Below are positions 38,215-46,255 of a DNA stretch of 64,000 nucleotides, piece by piece. Each line of letters starts with the position of its first letter. Positions within the stretch are counted from its first letter, which is position 1. The stretch covers positions 33,439 through 97,438 of the forward strand of contig JACKPQ010000003.1 in the NCBI GenBank assembly GCA_024233435.1, read 5' to 3'. The notes under the pieces are model-generated. The model was given only the letters and a program-made list of their open reading frames with translations, made no database searches and was not told where the DNA came from. A program made the position numbers and the translations under genes. The DNA is from Chlamydiales bacterium. Its GTDB lineage: Bacteria; Chlamydiota; Chlamydiia; Chlamydiales; JACKPQ01.

Positions 38215-39687
38215 ATGATAAAGCAGATTTATAGCTATACACTAAATAGTGTTCCCAAGTGTGTTCGCTCACTGATGCCTTCATCCCTTTCGGGTCGCAT
38301 TCCTTGCATAGCGACCCTTGTCTTTGCTTCTGTAGCTTTTTATTACGCGAGCAAAAGCTACCGACTTAATCAGTTCAAATTGGAATTAGATCAATGGGTC
38401 AAACAAGAAGGTGGAGAATCGAGTCTAGCAGCTGAGAAAATTTTGCACTGCTACGAAAATGGGAATAAGACTTTGTCTCTTGTTGGTCTGCAGTTAAAAA
38501 CGTTGCCAGCATGTTTACGGTTGCTAACAGGTCTCGATCAGCTAAATCTGGCTCAAAATCGACTAGAATCGTTGCCAGAAGAATTGAGCAATTTAAAAAA
38601 CTTAACAATCCTGCTCGTTTCAGGCAACTTGTTCAAATCATTGCCAGATTGTATGGGTAAGTTGAAAAAATTAAGAAGACTTTACGCTTCTAAAAATCAA
38701 CTGGAATCACTCTCAGAAAGTTTATGCGAGTTAAAAAATTTGAAGTGGTTTCACGCTGAGGGTAACATGTCATTGACCAGCATTCCAGAAAGCTGGCTTA
38801 CCTTGAGTCGTGATTGCGCAATTAATCTAGAGGGAACTAGTTTGTCAGAGCGTTATATACAACACTTGCGCGAAATCACTAAACAGGAAGGTTATAACGG
38901 GCCGAGGATCGAGTTTTCAACGGAATCGGGCCAGATTAGGAGGCCTCTTAAGGAGTTGCTTGCTGAGATTTACGAAATCGCTGAGTGTGATCAACCCGCC
39001 CAGCTCCTGACAAATGCTAGCGAATTTGTAAAAGGCTCTCTGCGTGACTGGCTTTCTCGTTTGTCCGACACTTATGAATACCGCAATGGTGGTGCTCAGA
39101 AAAAAGCTGGTTTAGCCAAAAAGATCACCGAGTACCTCGAGCTCGCAGATAAGAATAAAACTTTTTACGATGCGTTCATTTCTCTCATCGAAGGAGAGAC
39201 TAATACTTGTGGAGACCGGATTGCGCTTTCGATCATGCGTTTAGGGGTCATGAAGCGCTTAGTGGAATTTGACATGAGCGACATGAAGGGGCTTGCTGAG
39301 CTTCTTAAGAAGGGTGTGTGGACAATTGGGCTTCCTGCAGGAGACACTCCGGTAACGGGTCTATTAGAGCAGTGTGCATTAGAAAAAATGAAAACAATGA
39401 GGCTCTACGATGATGTAGAAGTCATTTTGGCCTACCCCGTCAAGCTAAAAGAAGCTCTTGATCTGCCTGTAGATATTGAGGACATGCTGTTCTATCGCTA
39501 TAGCTACGTGACAGAAGGCGACATCGATGCCGCTAAGGCATATACGCAGATGATGTGGGAAAACCAGGAAGAATTTCATCAGTTCTTGATAGGTCAGGAA
39601 AAATGGTGTGAAGCCCTCAAGCACAATTATCCTAATTACTCGCCAGAAAATGCACTGGAATTGGCTGAAAAAGCGCTTCAGGCTTGA
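38215..39687 (+). CDS. LRR-NEL E3 ubiquitin ligase effector 1 (intact)
   Basis: 490 residues from ATG 38215, the start shared with copies 2 and 3. A short polar N-terminus is followed by one hydrophobic segment (about residues 29-46), a linker, then three to four leucine-rich repeats (about 100-185, LxxLxLxxNxLxxLP type). After the LRRs comes the linker NLEGTSLSERYIQHLREIT...YNGPRIEF, which closely resembles the start of the IpaH/SspH NEL domain. The NEL domain runs to the end, with catalytic Cys332 in CGDRIALSIMRLG (codon 39208-39210; CxD motif), then the LYDDVEVILAY and YSYVTEGDIDAA blocks. NEL enzymes are type III secreted E3 ligases that modify host proteins. The only copy of the three without lesions. 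Confidence 0.87.
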   Translation: MIKQIYSYTLNSVPKCVRSLMPSSLSGRIPCIATLVFASVAFYYASKSYRLNQFKLELDQWVKQEGGESSLAAEKILHCYENGNKTLSLVGLQLKTLPACLRLLTGLDQLNLAQNRLESLPEELSNLKNLTILLVSGNLFKSLPDCMGKLKKLRRLYASKNQLESLSESLCELKNLKWFHAEGNMSLTSIPESWLTLSRDCAINLEGTSLSERYIQHLREITKQEGYNGPRIEFSTESGQIRRPLKELLAEIYEIAECDQPAQLLTNASEFVKGSLRDWLSRLSDTYEYRNGGAQKKAGLAKKITEYLELADKNKTFYDAFISLIEGETNTCGDRIALSIMRLGVMKRLVEFDMSDMKGLAELLKKGVWTIGLPAGDTPVTGLLEQCALEKMKTMRLYDDVEVILAYPVKLKEALDLPVDIEDMLFYRYSYVTEGDIDAAKAYTQMMWENQEEFHQFLIGQEKWCEALKHNYPNYSPENALELAEKALQA

Positions 39688-39698
39688 GGGAGAGCAGC

Positions 39699-39751
39699 TC
39701 AAGCACCTGAGGATCAATGGCTGTTGGGGCATTGCTATCTAAGTAAATCAT
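39699..39751 (-). pseudogene. Duplicated 5' fragment of the cysteine desulfurase gene, copy a
   Basis: Minus-strand translation gives MIYLDSNAPTAIDPQVLE, nearly the first 18 residues of the intact enzyme, then the match stops. The match continues upstream through its leader (TTATTGGGATAATATCCATACAAA) into the promoter of LRR-NEL gene 2. It marks a duplication junction. Confidence 0.85.
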
Positions 39752-39812
39752 GCAGTCTGTTGTTTCCATTTATTGGGATAATATCCATACAAAGTAAAAA
39801 ATTCACTTATAT

Positions 39813-39840
39813 TTGCAAAAAATCTCATAAAACCTATAAT
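39813..39840 (+). promoter_or_regulatory. Predicted promoter of LRR-NEL gene 2, leaderless type
   Basis: TTGCAA (39813-39818), 16-base spacer, perfect TATAAT (39835-39840). The box ends seven bases before the ATG at 39848. An ATG at 39839 overlaps the -10 box itself and so cannot be the usual start. Confidence 0.55.
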
Positions 39841-39847
39841 GACTGTC

Positions 39848-41764
39848 ATGATAAAGCAGATTTATGGCAACACACTAAGTAGAGTTCCCCAGTGCGTTCG
39901 CTCACTGATACCCCAATCCCTTTCGGGTCGCATTCTTTGCGTAGCTACCTTTGCCTTTGGTGCTGTAGCTTTCTATTACGCGAGCAAAAGCTACCGACTT
40001 AATCAGTTCAAATTGGAATTAGATCGATGGGTCAAACAAGAAGGTGAAAAATCGAGTCTAGCAGCTAAGGAAATTTTGGACTGCTACGAAAATGGGAATA
40101 AGACTTTGTCTCTTGATGGTCTGCAGTTAAAAACGTTGCCAGCATGTTTAGGGTTGTTAACAAGTCTCAATCAGCTTTATGTTTCCGGGAATCATGTTTC
40201 CGGGAATCAACTGGAATCATTGCCGGATTCGATAGGGGAGTTAAAAGCCTTAACGAAGCTTAATGTTTTCTCCAATAAACTGAAATCATTGCCTGAGAGT
40301 ATGGGCGGGTTAAAAGCCTTAACAGAGCTTAATGTTTCTTCTAATCTACTGAAATCATTGCCGGATTGGATAGGCGAGTTAAAAGCCTTAACAGTGCTTG
40401 GCGTTTTCGGGAATCAACTGGAATCATTGCCGGATTCGATAGGTGGGTTAAAAGCCTTAACAGAGCTTGATGTTTCCTGCAATAAACTGAAATCATTGCC
40501 GGATTCGATAAGCGAGCTAAAAGCCTTAAGAGAGCTTGATGTTTCCGGGAATAAACTGAAATCATTGCCGGATCGGATAGGGGAGTTAAAAGCCTTAAGG
40601 TGAGCTTAAGGTTTCCGGAATTACCTGGAATCATTGCCGGATTCGATAGGGGAGTTAAAAGCCTTAAGGTGGCTTGATGTTTCCTGGAATAAACTGAAAT
40701 CATTGCCAGATTGTGTGGGCAACTTAGAAAGCTTAGAGACTCTTTGTGCTTTCATTAACCCTCAGCTGGAAGTGTTACCGGAAGATCTGTCCGAGTTAAC
40801 TAGGGGCAGCTTGAAATCCATTGATTTGAAAGACAATACGTCATTGACCAGCATTCCAGAAAGCTGGCTCACCTTAAGCCGTGAGTGCGAAATTAAACTA
40901 GCGGGAACTGGTTTGTCAGAGCGCTATATACAACACTTGCGGGAAATCACTAGTGATGCAGATTACAACGGGCCGAGGATCGAGTTTTCAATGGGATCGG
41001 GCCAGATTACAGATATGAGGCCTCTTCAGGAGTTGCTCACAGAGATTTACGAGCTTGCTCAACGTGATCAACCCGCCCAGCTCCTTACAAATGTTGACGA
41101 GTCTGCAAGGAGATGTCTGCGTGACTGGCTTTCTCGTTTATCTGATACTTATGAATACCACAATGGTGGTGCCCGGAAAAAAGCTGGTTTAGCCAAAAAG
41201 ATCACCGAGTACCTTGAGCTTGCAGATAAGAATACCGCTTTTTACGATGCGTTCATTTCTCTCATTGAAGGAGAGACCAGAGACTGTGGAGATCGAATTT
41301 CGCTTTCGATCATGCGTTTAGGGGTCATGAAGCGCTTAGTGGAATTTGACATGAGCGACACGAAGGGGCTTGCTGAGCTTCTTAAGAAGGGTGTGTGGAC
41401 AATTGGGCTTCCTGCAGGAGACACTCCGGTAACGGGTTTATTAGAGCAGTGTGCATTAGAAAAAATGAAAACAATGAGGCTCTACGATGATGTAGCAGTC
41501 ATTTTGGCCTATCCCGTTAAGCTAAAAAAAGCTCTTGATCTGCCTGTAGATATTGAGGACATAATATTTTATAGCTATAGCTACGTGACAGAAGACGACA
41601 TCGATGCCGCTAAGGCATATACGCAGATGATGTGGGAAAACCAGGAAGCATTTCATGAGTTCTTGATAGGTCAGTCAAAATGGCAAGAAGCACTCAAGCA
41701 CAATTATCCTAATTACTCGCCAGAAAATGCACTGCAATTGACTAAAAAAGCGCTTCAGGCTTGA
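39848..41764 (+). pseudogene. LRR-NEL effector 2, interrupted in the LRR region
   Basis: Same N-terminus as copy 1 (MIKQIYGNTLSRVPQCVRSL, hydrophobic segment about 29-46), then about a dozen 23-residue LRRs. The frame hits TGA at 40601-40603 and TAA at 40607-40609. Against neighbouring repeats this segment shows one extra base and, about 15 bases on, one missing base, so frame and length are restored downstream. The rest (to 41764) is an uninterrupted LRR end plus complete NEL domain with its Cys codon at 41285-41287 (CGDRISLSIMRLG). As written it would yield a 252-residue LRR protein, and a separate NEL fragment only if translation restarts (a TTG at 40634 opens the second part). A sequencing error is also possible. 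Confidence 0.8.
40205..40700 (+). repeat. 69-base tandem repeats coding LRRs (copy 2)
   Basis: Near-identical 69-base units of the form GGGAATAAACTGAAATCATTGCCGG... each encode one 23-residue LRR (NxLxSLPDSIGELKALxxLxVxG). The high DNA identity between units implies recent expansion or gene conversion. There are no spacers, so this is not a CRISPR. Confidence 0.9.
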
Positions 41765-41775
41765 GGGAGAGCAGC

Positions 41776-41828
41776 TCAAGCACCTGAGGGTCAATGGCTG
41801 TTGGGGCATTGCTATCTAAGTAAATCAT
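41776..41828 (-). pseudogene. Duplicated 5' fragment of the cysteine desulfurase gene, copy b
   Basis: Same fragment as at 39699-39751, differing by a single base, at the junction between LRR-NEL genes 2 and 3. Again it continues into the upstream leader and promoter of the following LRR gene. Confidence 0.85.
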
Positions 41829-41889
41829 GCAGTCTGTTGTTTCCATTTATTGGGATAATATCCATACAAAGTAAAAAATTCACTTATAT

Positions 41890-41917
41890 TTGCAAAAAAT
41901 CTCATAAAACCTATAAT
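41890..41917 (+). promoter_or_regulatory. Predicted promoter of LRR-NEL gene 3, leaderless type
   Basis: TTGCAA (41890-41895), 16-base spacer, TATAAT (41912-41917), seven bases before the ATG at 41925. Identical in arrangement to the promoter of copy 2. Confidence 0.55.
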
Positions 41918-41924
41918 GACTGTC

Positions 41925-44026
41925 ATGATAAAGCAGATTTATGGCAACACACTAAGTAGAGTTCCCCAGTGCGTTCGCTCACTGATACCCCAATCCCTTT
42001 TGGGTCGCATTCTTTGCGTAGCTACCTTTGCCTTTGGTGCTGTAGCTTTCTATTACGCGAGCAAAAGCTACCGACTTAATCAGTTCAAATTGGAATTAGA
42101 TCGATGGGTCAAACAAGAAGGTGGAAAATCGAGTCTAGCAGCTAAGAAAATTTTGCACTGCTACGAAAAAGGGAATAAGACTTTGTCTCTTGCTGGTCTG
42201 CAGTTAAAAACGTTGCCAGCATGCTTGAGGCTGCTAACAAGTCTTAATCGGCTTGATATTTCCTCTAACAGCCTGGAATCATTGCCGGATTCGATAGGCG
42301 GGTTAAAAGCTTTAACATGGCTTGATGTTTCTTTTAATCTACTGAAATCATTGCCTGAGAGTATGGACGGGTTAAAAGCTTTAACATGGCTTGATGTTTC
42401 TTTTAATCTACTGAAATCATTGCCTGAGAGTATGGACGGGTTAAAAGCTTTAACATTGCTTGATGTTTCTTCTAATCTACTGGAATCATTGCCTGAGAGT
42501 GTGGGCAGGTTAAAAGCCTTAACAGAGCTTGATGTTGTCAGAATCAACTGGAATCATTGCCGGATTCGATAGGTGGGTTAAAAGCCTTAACAGTGCTTGA
42601 TGTTGTCGGGAATCAACTGGAATCATTGCCGGATTCGATAGGTGGGTTAAAAGCCTTAACAGAGCTTTATGTTTCCGGGAATAAACTGAAATCATTGCCG
42701 GATTCGATAGGGGAGTTAAAAGCCTTAACGAAGCTTAATGTTTCCTACAATGAACTGAAACCATTGCCGCATTCGATAGGCGAGTTAAAAGCCTTAACGA
42801 AGCTTAATGTTTCCGGGAATAAACTGGAATCATTGCCGGATTGGATAGGGGAGTTAAAAGCCTTAACAGAGCTTTAGGTTTTCGGGAATAAACTGGAATC
42901 ATTGCCGGATTGGATAGGGGAGTTAAAAGCCTTAGTGAGGCTTAATGTTTCCGAGAATAAACTGAAATCATTGCCGGAGAGTGTGGGCAAGCTAGAAAGT
43001 TTAGAGATTCTCAGCGCTTGCAAAAACCCTCAGATGGAGTCCCTACCAGAAAATCTATCGATGTTGTCTAAGTTGCAGAAGATTGACTTGGAAGGTAATA
43101 CGTCATTGACCAGCATTCCAGAAAGCTGGCTCACCTTAAGCCGTGAGTGCGAAATTAAACTAGCGGGAACTGGTTTGTCAGAGCGCTATATACAACACTT
43201 GCATGAAATCACTAGTGATGCAGATTACAACGGGCCGAGGATCGAGTTTTCAATGGGATCGGGCCAGATTACAGATATGAGGCCTCTTCAGGAGTTGCTC
43301 ACAGAGATTTACGAGCTTGCTCAACGTGATCAACCCGCCCAGCTCCTTACAAATGTTGACGAGTCTGCAAGGAGATGTCTGCGTGACTGGCTTTCTCGTT
43401 TATCTGATACTTATGAATACCACAATGGTGGTGCCCGGAAAAAAGCTGGCTTAGCTAAAAAAATCACCGAGTACCTTGAGCTTGCAGATAAGAATACCGC
43501 TTTTTACGATGCGTTCATTTCTCTCATTGAAGGAGAGACCAGAGACTGTGGAGATCGAATTTCGCTTTCGATCATGCGTTTAGGGGTCATGAAGCGTTTA
43601 GTGGAATTTGACATGAGCGACATGAAGGGGCTTGCTGAGCTTCTTAAGAAGGGTGTGTGGACAATTGGGCTTCCTGCAGGAGACACTCCGGTAACGGGTT
43701 TATTAGAGCAGTGTGCATTAGAAAAAATGAAAACAATGAGGCTCTACGATGATGTAGAAGTCATTTTGGCCTATCCCGTTAAGCTAAAAAAAGCTCTTGA
43801 TCTGCCTGTAGATATTGAGGACATAATATTTTATAGCTATAGCTACGTGACAGAAGACGACATCGATGCCGCTAAGGCATATACGCAGATGATGTGGGAA
43901 AACCAGGAAGAATTTCATCAGTTCTTGATAGGTCAGGCAAAATGGTGTGAAGCCCTCAAGCACAATTATCCTAATTACTCGCCAGAAAATGCACTGCAAT
44001 TGACTAAAAATGCGCTTCAGGCTTGA
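41925..44026 (+). pseudogene. LRR-NEL effector 3, frameshift and nonsense in the LRR region
   Basis: N-terminus and hydrophobic segment as in copies 1 and 2, then about a dozen 23-residue LRRs. A one-base deletion near 42538-42542 (GTCAGAATC where sister repeats read GTCGGGAATC) shifts the frame, which ends at 42572. The correct frame continues from about 42557 but meets TAG at 42875-42877, where sister repeats have TATG (a single T-to-G change). After that the frame is open to 44026 and encodes the last LRRs and a complete NEL domain, with the Cys codon at 43547-43549. The NEL half is almost identical to copy 2. The 3' end overlaps the PP2C gene by 10 bases. Confidence 0.8.
42250..42990 (+). 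repeat. 69-base tandem repeats coding LRRs (copy 3)
   Basis: About ten near-identical 69-base units, as in copy 2. Two consecutive units at 42315-42455 are virtually identical, indicating very recent duplication. Both lesions of copy 3 fall inside this array. Confidence 0.9.
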
Positions 44027-44742
44027 GGGAGCTCGACCTGAACGATGATGGCTGTAGCATCGTCGGTGCTGCCGCGTAGGCGGGCTGTTGAGATGAGTAG
44101 GTCGCACGACCTCTGTAAAGAGGAATTCTCCATGATTTCTTGAATATGAGCTGTTGGTAGGTGGCTATAGACTCCGTCTGTGCAGATTAAGAAGCGGTCG
44201 TGGGGAAAGGCAACTTGGCAGCCGACAGTGGTTTTGATGGTGGGCTCGCAGCCAATGGCGCGAGTGAGCTGATGTTGGCAGGCGGTGGCATTTTGTGCTT
44301 TTTGCATTTTTAAGTGTTGGCTCATGGAATGGTCAAGGGTGAGAAGGTCGAGTTGGTTGTGGCGCAGACGATATAGACGTGTGTCGCCAACGTGAGCGTG
44401 GATGGCAAAACGGCCATCAAAGAGAAGCGCGCAAAGTGTTGTGCCACAGATTTGGTCGGGTTGATAGAGGTGGGCGTTCGCTTGTGTGAAGGCGTGCGAT
44501 AGGGCGGTGGTGAGAGTTTCAAGTTCATAGCGCTGATCTGTGGAATAAAGAGCGTAAATCGAGTCGTGCAAAGAGGTGATGGCTGTATGCGAGGCCTTAG
44601 CTCCTCCCTGGTGGCCGCCGAGGCCATCGGCGACGGCAAAAAAGCGGTGCTTTGGAAGAAGGAGCTGCTGATCTTCATTGGAGTGGTTAGGCGAGCTTTG
44701 GGTAGCACTTGCGTATGTGATTTTAACATGCTCAAGCGGCAT
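44017..44742 (-). CDS. PP2C-type Ser/Thr protein phosphatase
   Basis: 241 residues. Metal-binding motifs of the PP2C/PPM family are present: NEDQ near the N-terminus, VADGLGGHQGG, HVGDTRLYRLR, CTDGVYSHL and the C-terminal GSTDDATAIIV. It removes phosphate from Ser/Thr, opposing Hanks-type kinases. ATG 44742 has AGGA about seven bases ahead and overlaps the CPBP gene by 11 bases. In Chlamydiaceae a PP2C gene directly follows the NifS-like gene; here the LRR-NEL array lies between them, and fragments of this gene's 3' end occur at the array junctions. Confidence 0.92.
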   Translation of the reverse strand: MPLEHVKITYASATQSSPNHSNEDQQLLLPKHRFFAVADGLGGHQGGAKASHTAITSLHDSIYALYSTDQRYELETLTTALSHAFTQANAHLYQPDQICGTTLCALLFDGRFAIHAHVGDTRLYRLRHNQLDLLTLDHSMSQHLKMQKAQNATACQHQLTRAIGCEPTIKTTVGCQVAFPHDRFLICTDGVYSHLPTAHIQEIMENSSLQRSCDLLISTARLRGSTDDATAIIVQVELPQA

Positions 44743-45592
44743 AGAGAATCCTGATGATGCTTAAAGCATTAAAAGTTGCATGGAGTGCAAATGATGCAAA
44801 TAAAGAGCCTTGCCTTTCGTAGATAAAACCCAGATAGAGACCGAAGGTGAAGATAGAGACAAGCAAGGGGATATTGCCAATACCCTGTGATGGCGCAAAA
44901 TGCACCCCCGCAAAAAAGATCGATGAGAGCACAATGGCTTGCATGCGCTTGACTCTTTTGCGCAAGTAGGTCTGGACAACGCCTCTAAAGATAAATTCTT
45001 CAATGAGGGGCGCAATGACAATGGTAATGAGCAGGCCCAGCCATAGCAAGTTGGAGTTTGCAAGCATGCGGATGAATTCGACGGCAATTTGTAAGGGGCC
45101 TTCAGATCCAAAAAAGTAGATATTGATGGATTCCATGATGCCATCAATGGCAGCGACAACGGGGAAGGCGATTATCCAGGTAAGGGCTCCTATGCCAAAA
45201 TCAGTAAGTAGTGGTGAGCGAGATGTTTTGAAAATGCCCCGCATATTGATCCGCTTATGGGCAAAGGCGTAAAGGGCTATGAGCAAAACAACTAAAATTT
45301 CAGTAGCAAGCTGCATTGACACCATGAAAAAACTCGTCCAATTGGTCTGCAGATTTTTTGCAATGGGCATGATGATGTTGATCAAAAGGTGGGGCGCAAA
45401 GAAGGAGACAAGAAAGTAGATGAGCAATAACTCAATGAGGGCAGGTGTGCTGATCAGGACGTTTTGAGCTTTTTCGCGAAAGCGAAAGAAACCATACCGA
45501 GATGCTACAAAAGAGGTGAGCGCTCCAACCGCTCCTAGCCATGCCGTGGCGTGGAGATGATCAGAGAGTTTTTCAGCTGTTAGATGCAGCAT
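44732..45592 (-). CDS. CPBP-family intramembrane metalloprotease
   Basis: 286 residues with about seven transmembrane helices. The CPBP (Abi/CAAX protease) motifs are all present in the C-terminal half: EEFIFRGVVQ (EExxxR), FFAGVHFAP (FxxxH) and HATFNALSI (HxxxN). In eukaryotes the family cleaves prenylated proteins; bacterial members have varied roles, so the substrate is unknown. It starts directly after the stop of the lipoprotein gene and is followed by PP2C with an 11-base overlap, forming one operon. Confidence 0.88.
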   Translation of the reverse strand: MLHLTAEKLSDHLHATAWLGAVGALTSFVASRYGFFRFREKAQNVLISTPALIELLLIYFLVSFFAPHLLINIIMPIAKNLQTNWTSFFMVSMQLATEILVVLLIALYAFAHKRINMRGIFKTSRSPLLTDFGIGALTWIIAFPVVAAIDGIMESINIYFFGSEGPLQIAVEFIRMLANSNLLWLGLLITIVIAPLIEEFIFRGVVQTYLRKRVKRMQAIVLSSIFFAGVHFAPSQGIGNIPLLVSIFTFGLYLGFIYERQGSLFASFALHATFNALSIIRILYAA

Positions 45593-46255
45593 CTAGCGAG
45601 ACTTGGCTATTGAGATGTAATCGTCTAAACGACCTACGACCTCGCGGATTAGCTGAGAATGTGCAAGGCCCACAGGTGTGATAGTAAAACTTGTTTTGCC
45701 CCAATGTTTTTCATTGTAGTCGATGTTTGCAAAGAGCTTTGGAATGTTGTGATCATGATGGATAAGCTCTTGTAAAACAATTTTGGGCTCATTTTCGCGT
45801 AGATCAACAATGCGCAAGCGCATTGTCAAATCTAAAAAGCTGTACCTGCCATCTTCAAGCTCTGCAATTTTTTGATTTGGGTGAGTGTGTAAGTAATGAT
45901 CTACAAGTTCAGTAAAGACCACAAATTCTTGATTTGGAAAGGCTTTTTTCATCCAGTCCAACTCTTGACCAAATGGTTGGCAGCTAGAATCAAGATTATC
46001 TAAAGAAGAGATCACCTCTGATTCGCTTGCTATGTGCACTCCGCCGCGAGAGATAAGTTTTTGGGATATGGCTTCAGTGAATTCTTCAGACAAGCTCCAA
46101 GGCAGTTCAGATTCGCTGTTATCAATCACGGGAACAAAGGCGATTGATGCTTTCCTGTGCCCATCGTCTTTGAACAAACTGATTTGATTTGTGCTGGATC
46201 TGTTGCAGCCCATTGCAAGAATTGCGCAAGCAGCAAATAGCATTACTTTGATCAT
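45593..46255 (-). CDS. Lipoprotein, unknown function
   Basis: 220 residues from the ATG at 46255, which gives a clean lipoprotein signal (MIKVMLFAACAILAMGC, lipobox Cys at residue 17). The longer frame back to 46333 would hide the signal and lies inside glgX. AGAGG five bases ahead and an ATGA overlap with glgX support this start. The mature part (SIAFVPVIDNSESELPW followed by an amphipathic helix and HIASESEV) recalls LpoB/TolB-N-like periplasmic folds, but that is weak. Likely periplasmic, membrane attached. Confidence 0.75.
   Translation of the reverse strand: MIKVMLFAACAILAMGCNRSSTNQISLFKDDGHRKASIAFVPVIDNSESELPWSLSEEFTEAISQKLISRGGVHIASESEVISSLDNLDSSCQPFGQELDWMKKAFPNQEFVVFTELVDHYLHTHPNQKIAELEDGRYSFLDLTMRLRIVDLRENEPKIVLQELIHHDHNIPKLFANIDYNEKHWGKTSFTITPVGLAHSQLIREVVGRLDDYISIAKSR

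Noticed and set aside
39445..39732. Minus-strand frame of 95 codons at the end of LRR-NEL 1
   Set aside because: It lies antisense to the NEL domain; only the duplicated desulfurase fragment at 39699-39751 is meaningful, and in another frame.
40341..40703. Long open frame on the minus strand across the LRR repeats of copy 2 (and a similar one at 42161-42547)
   Set aside because: The 69-base period is a multiple of three, so any stop-free antisense frame stays open through all units. The translated repeat resembles no protein and the plus strand clearly encodes LRRs.
40205..42990. Regular repeats that might look like a CRISPR array
   Set aside because: Units are contiguous, in frame and encode LRRs; there are no unique spacers and no cas genes nearby.
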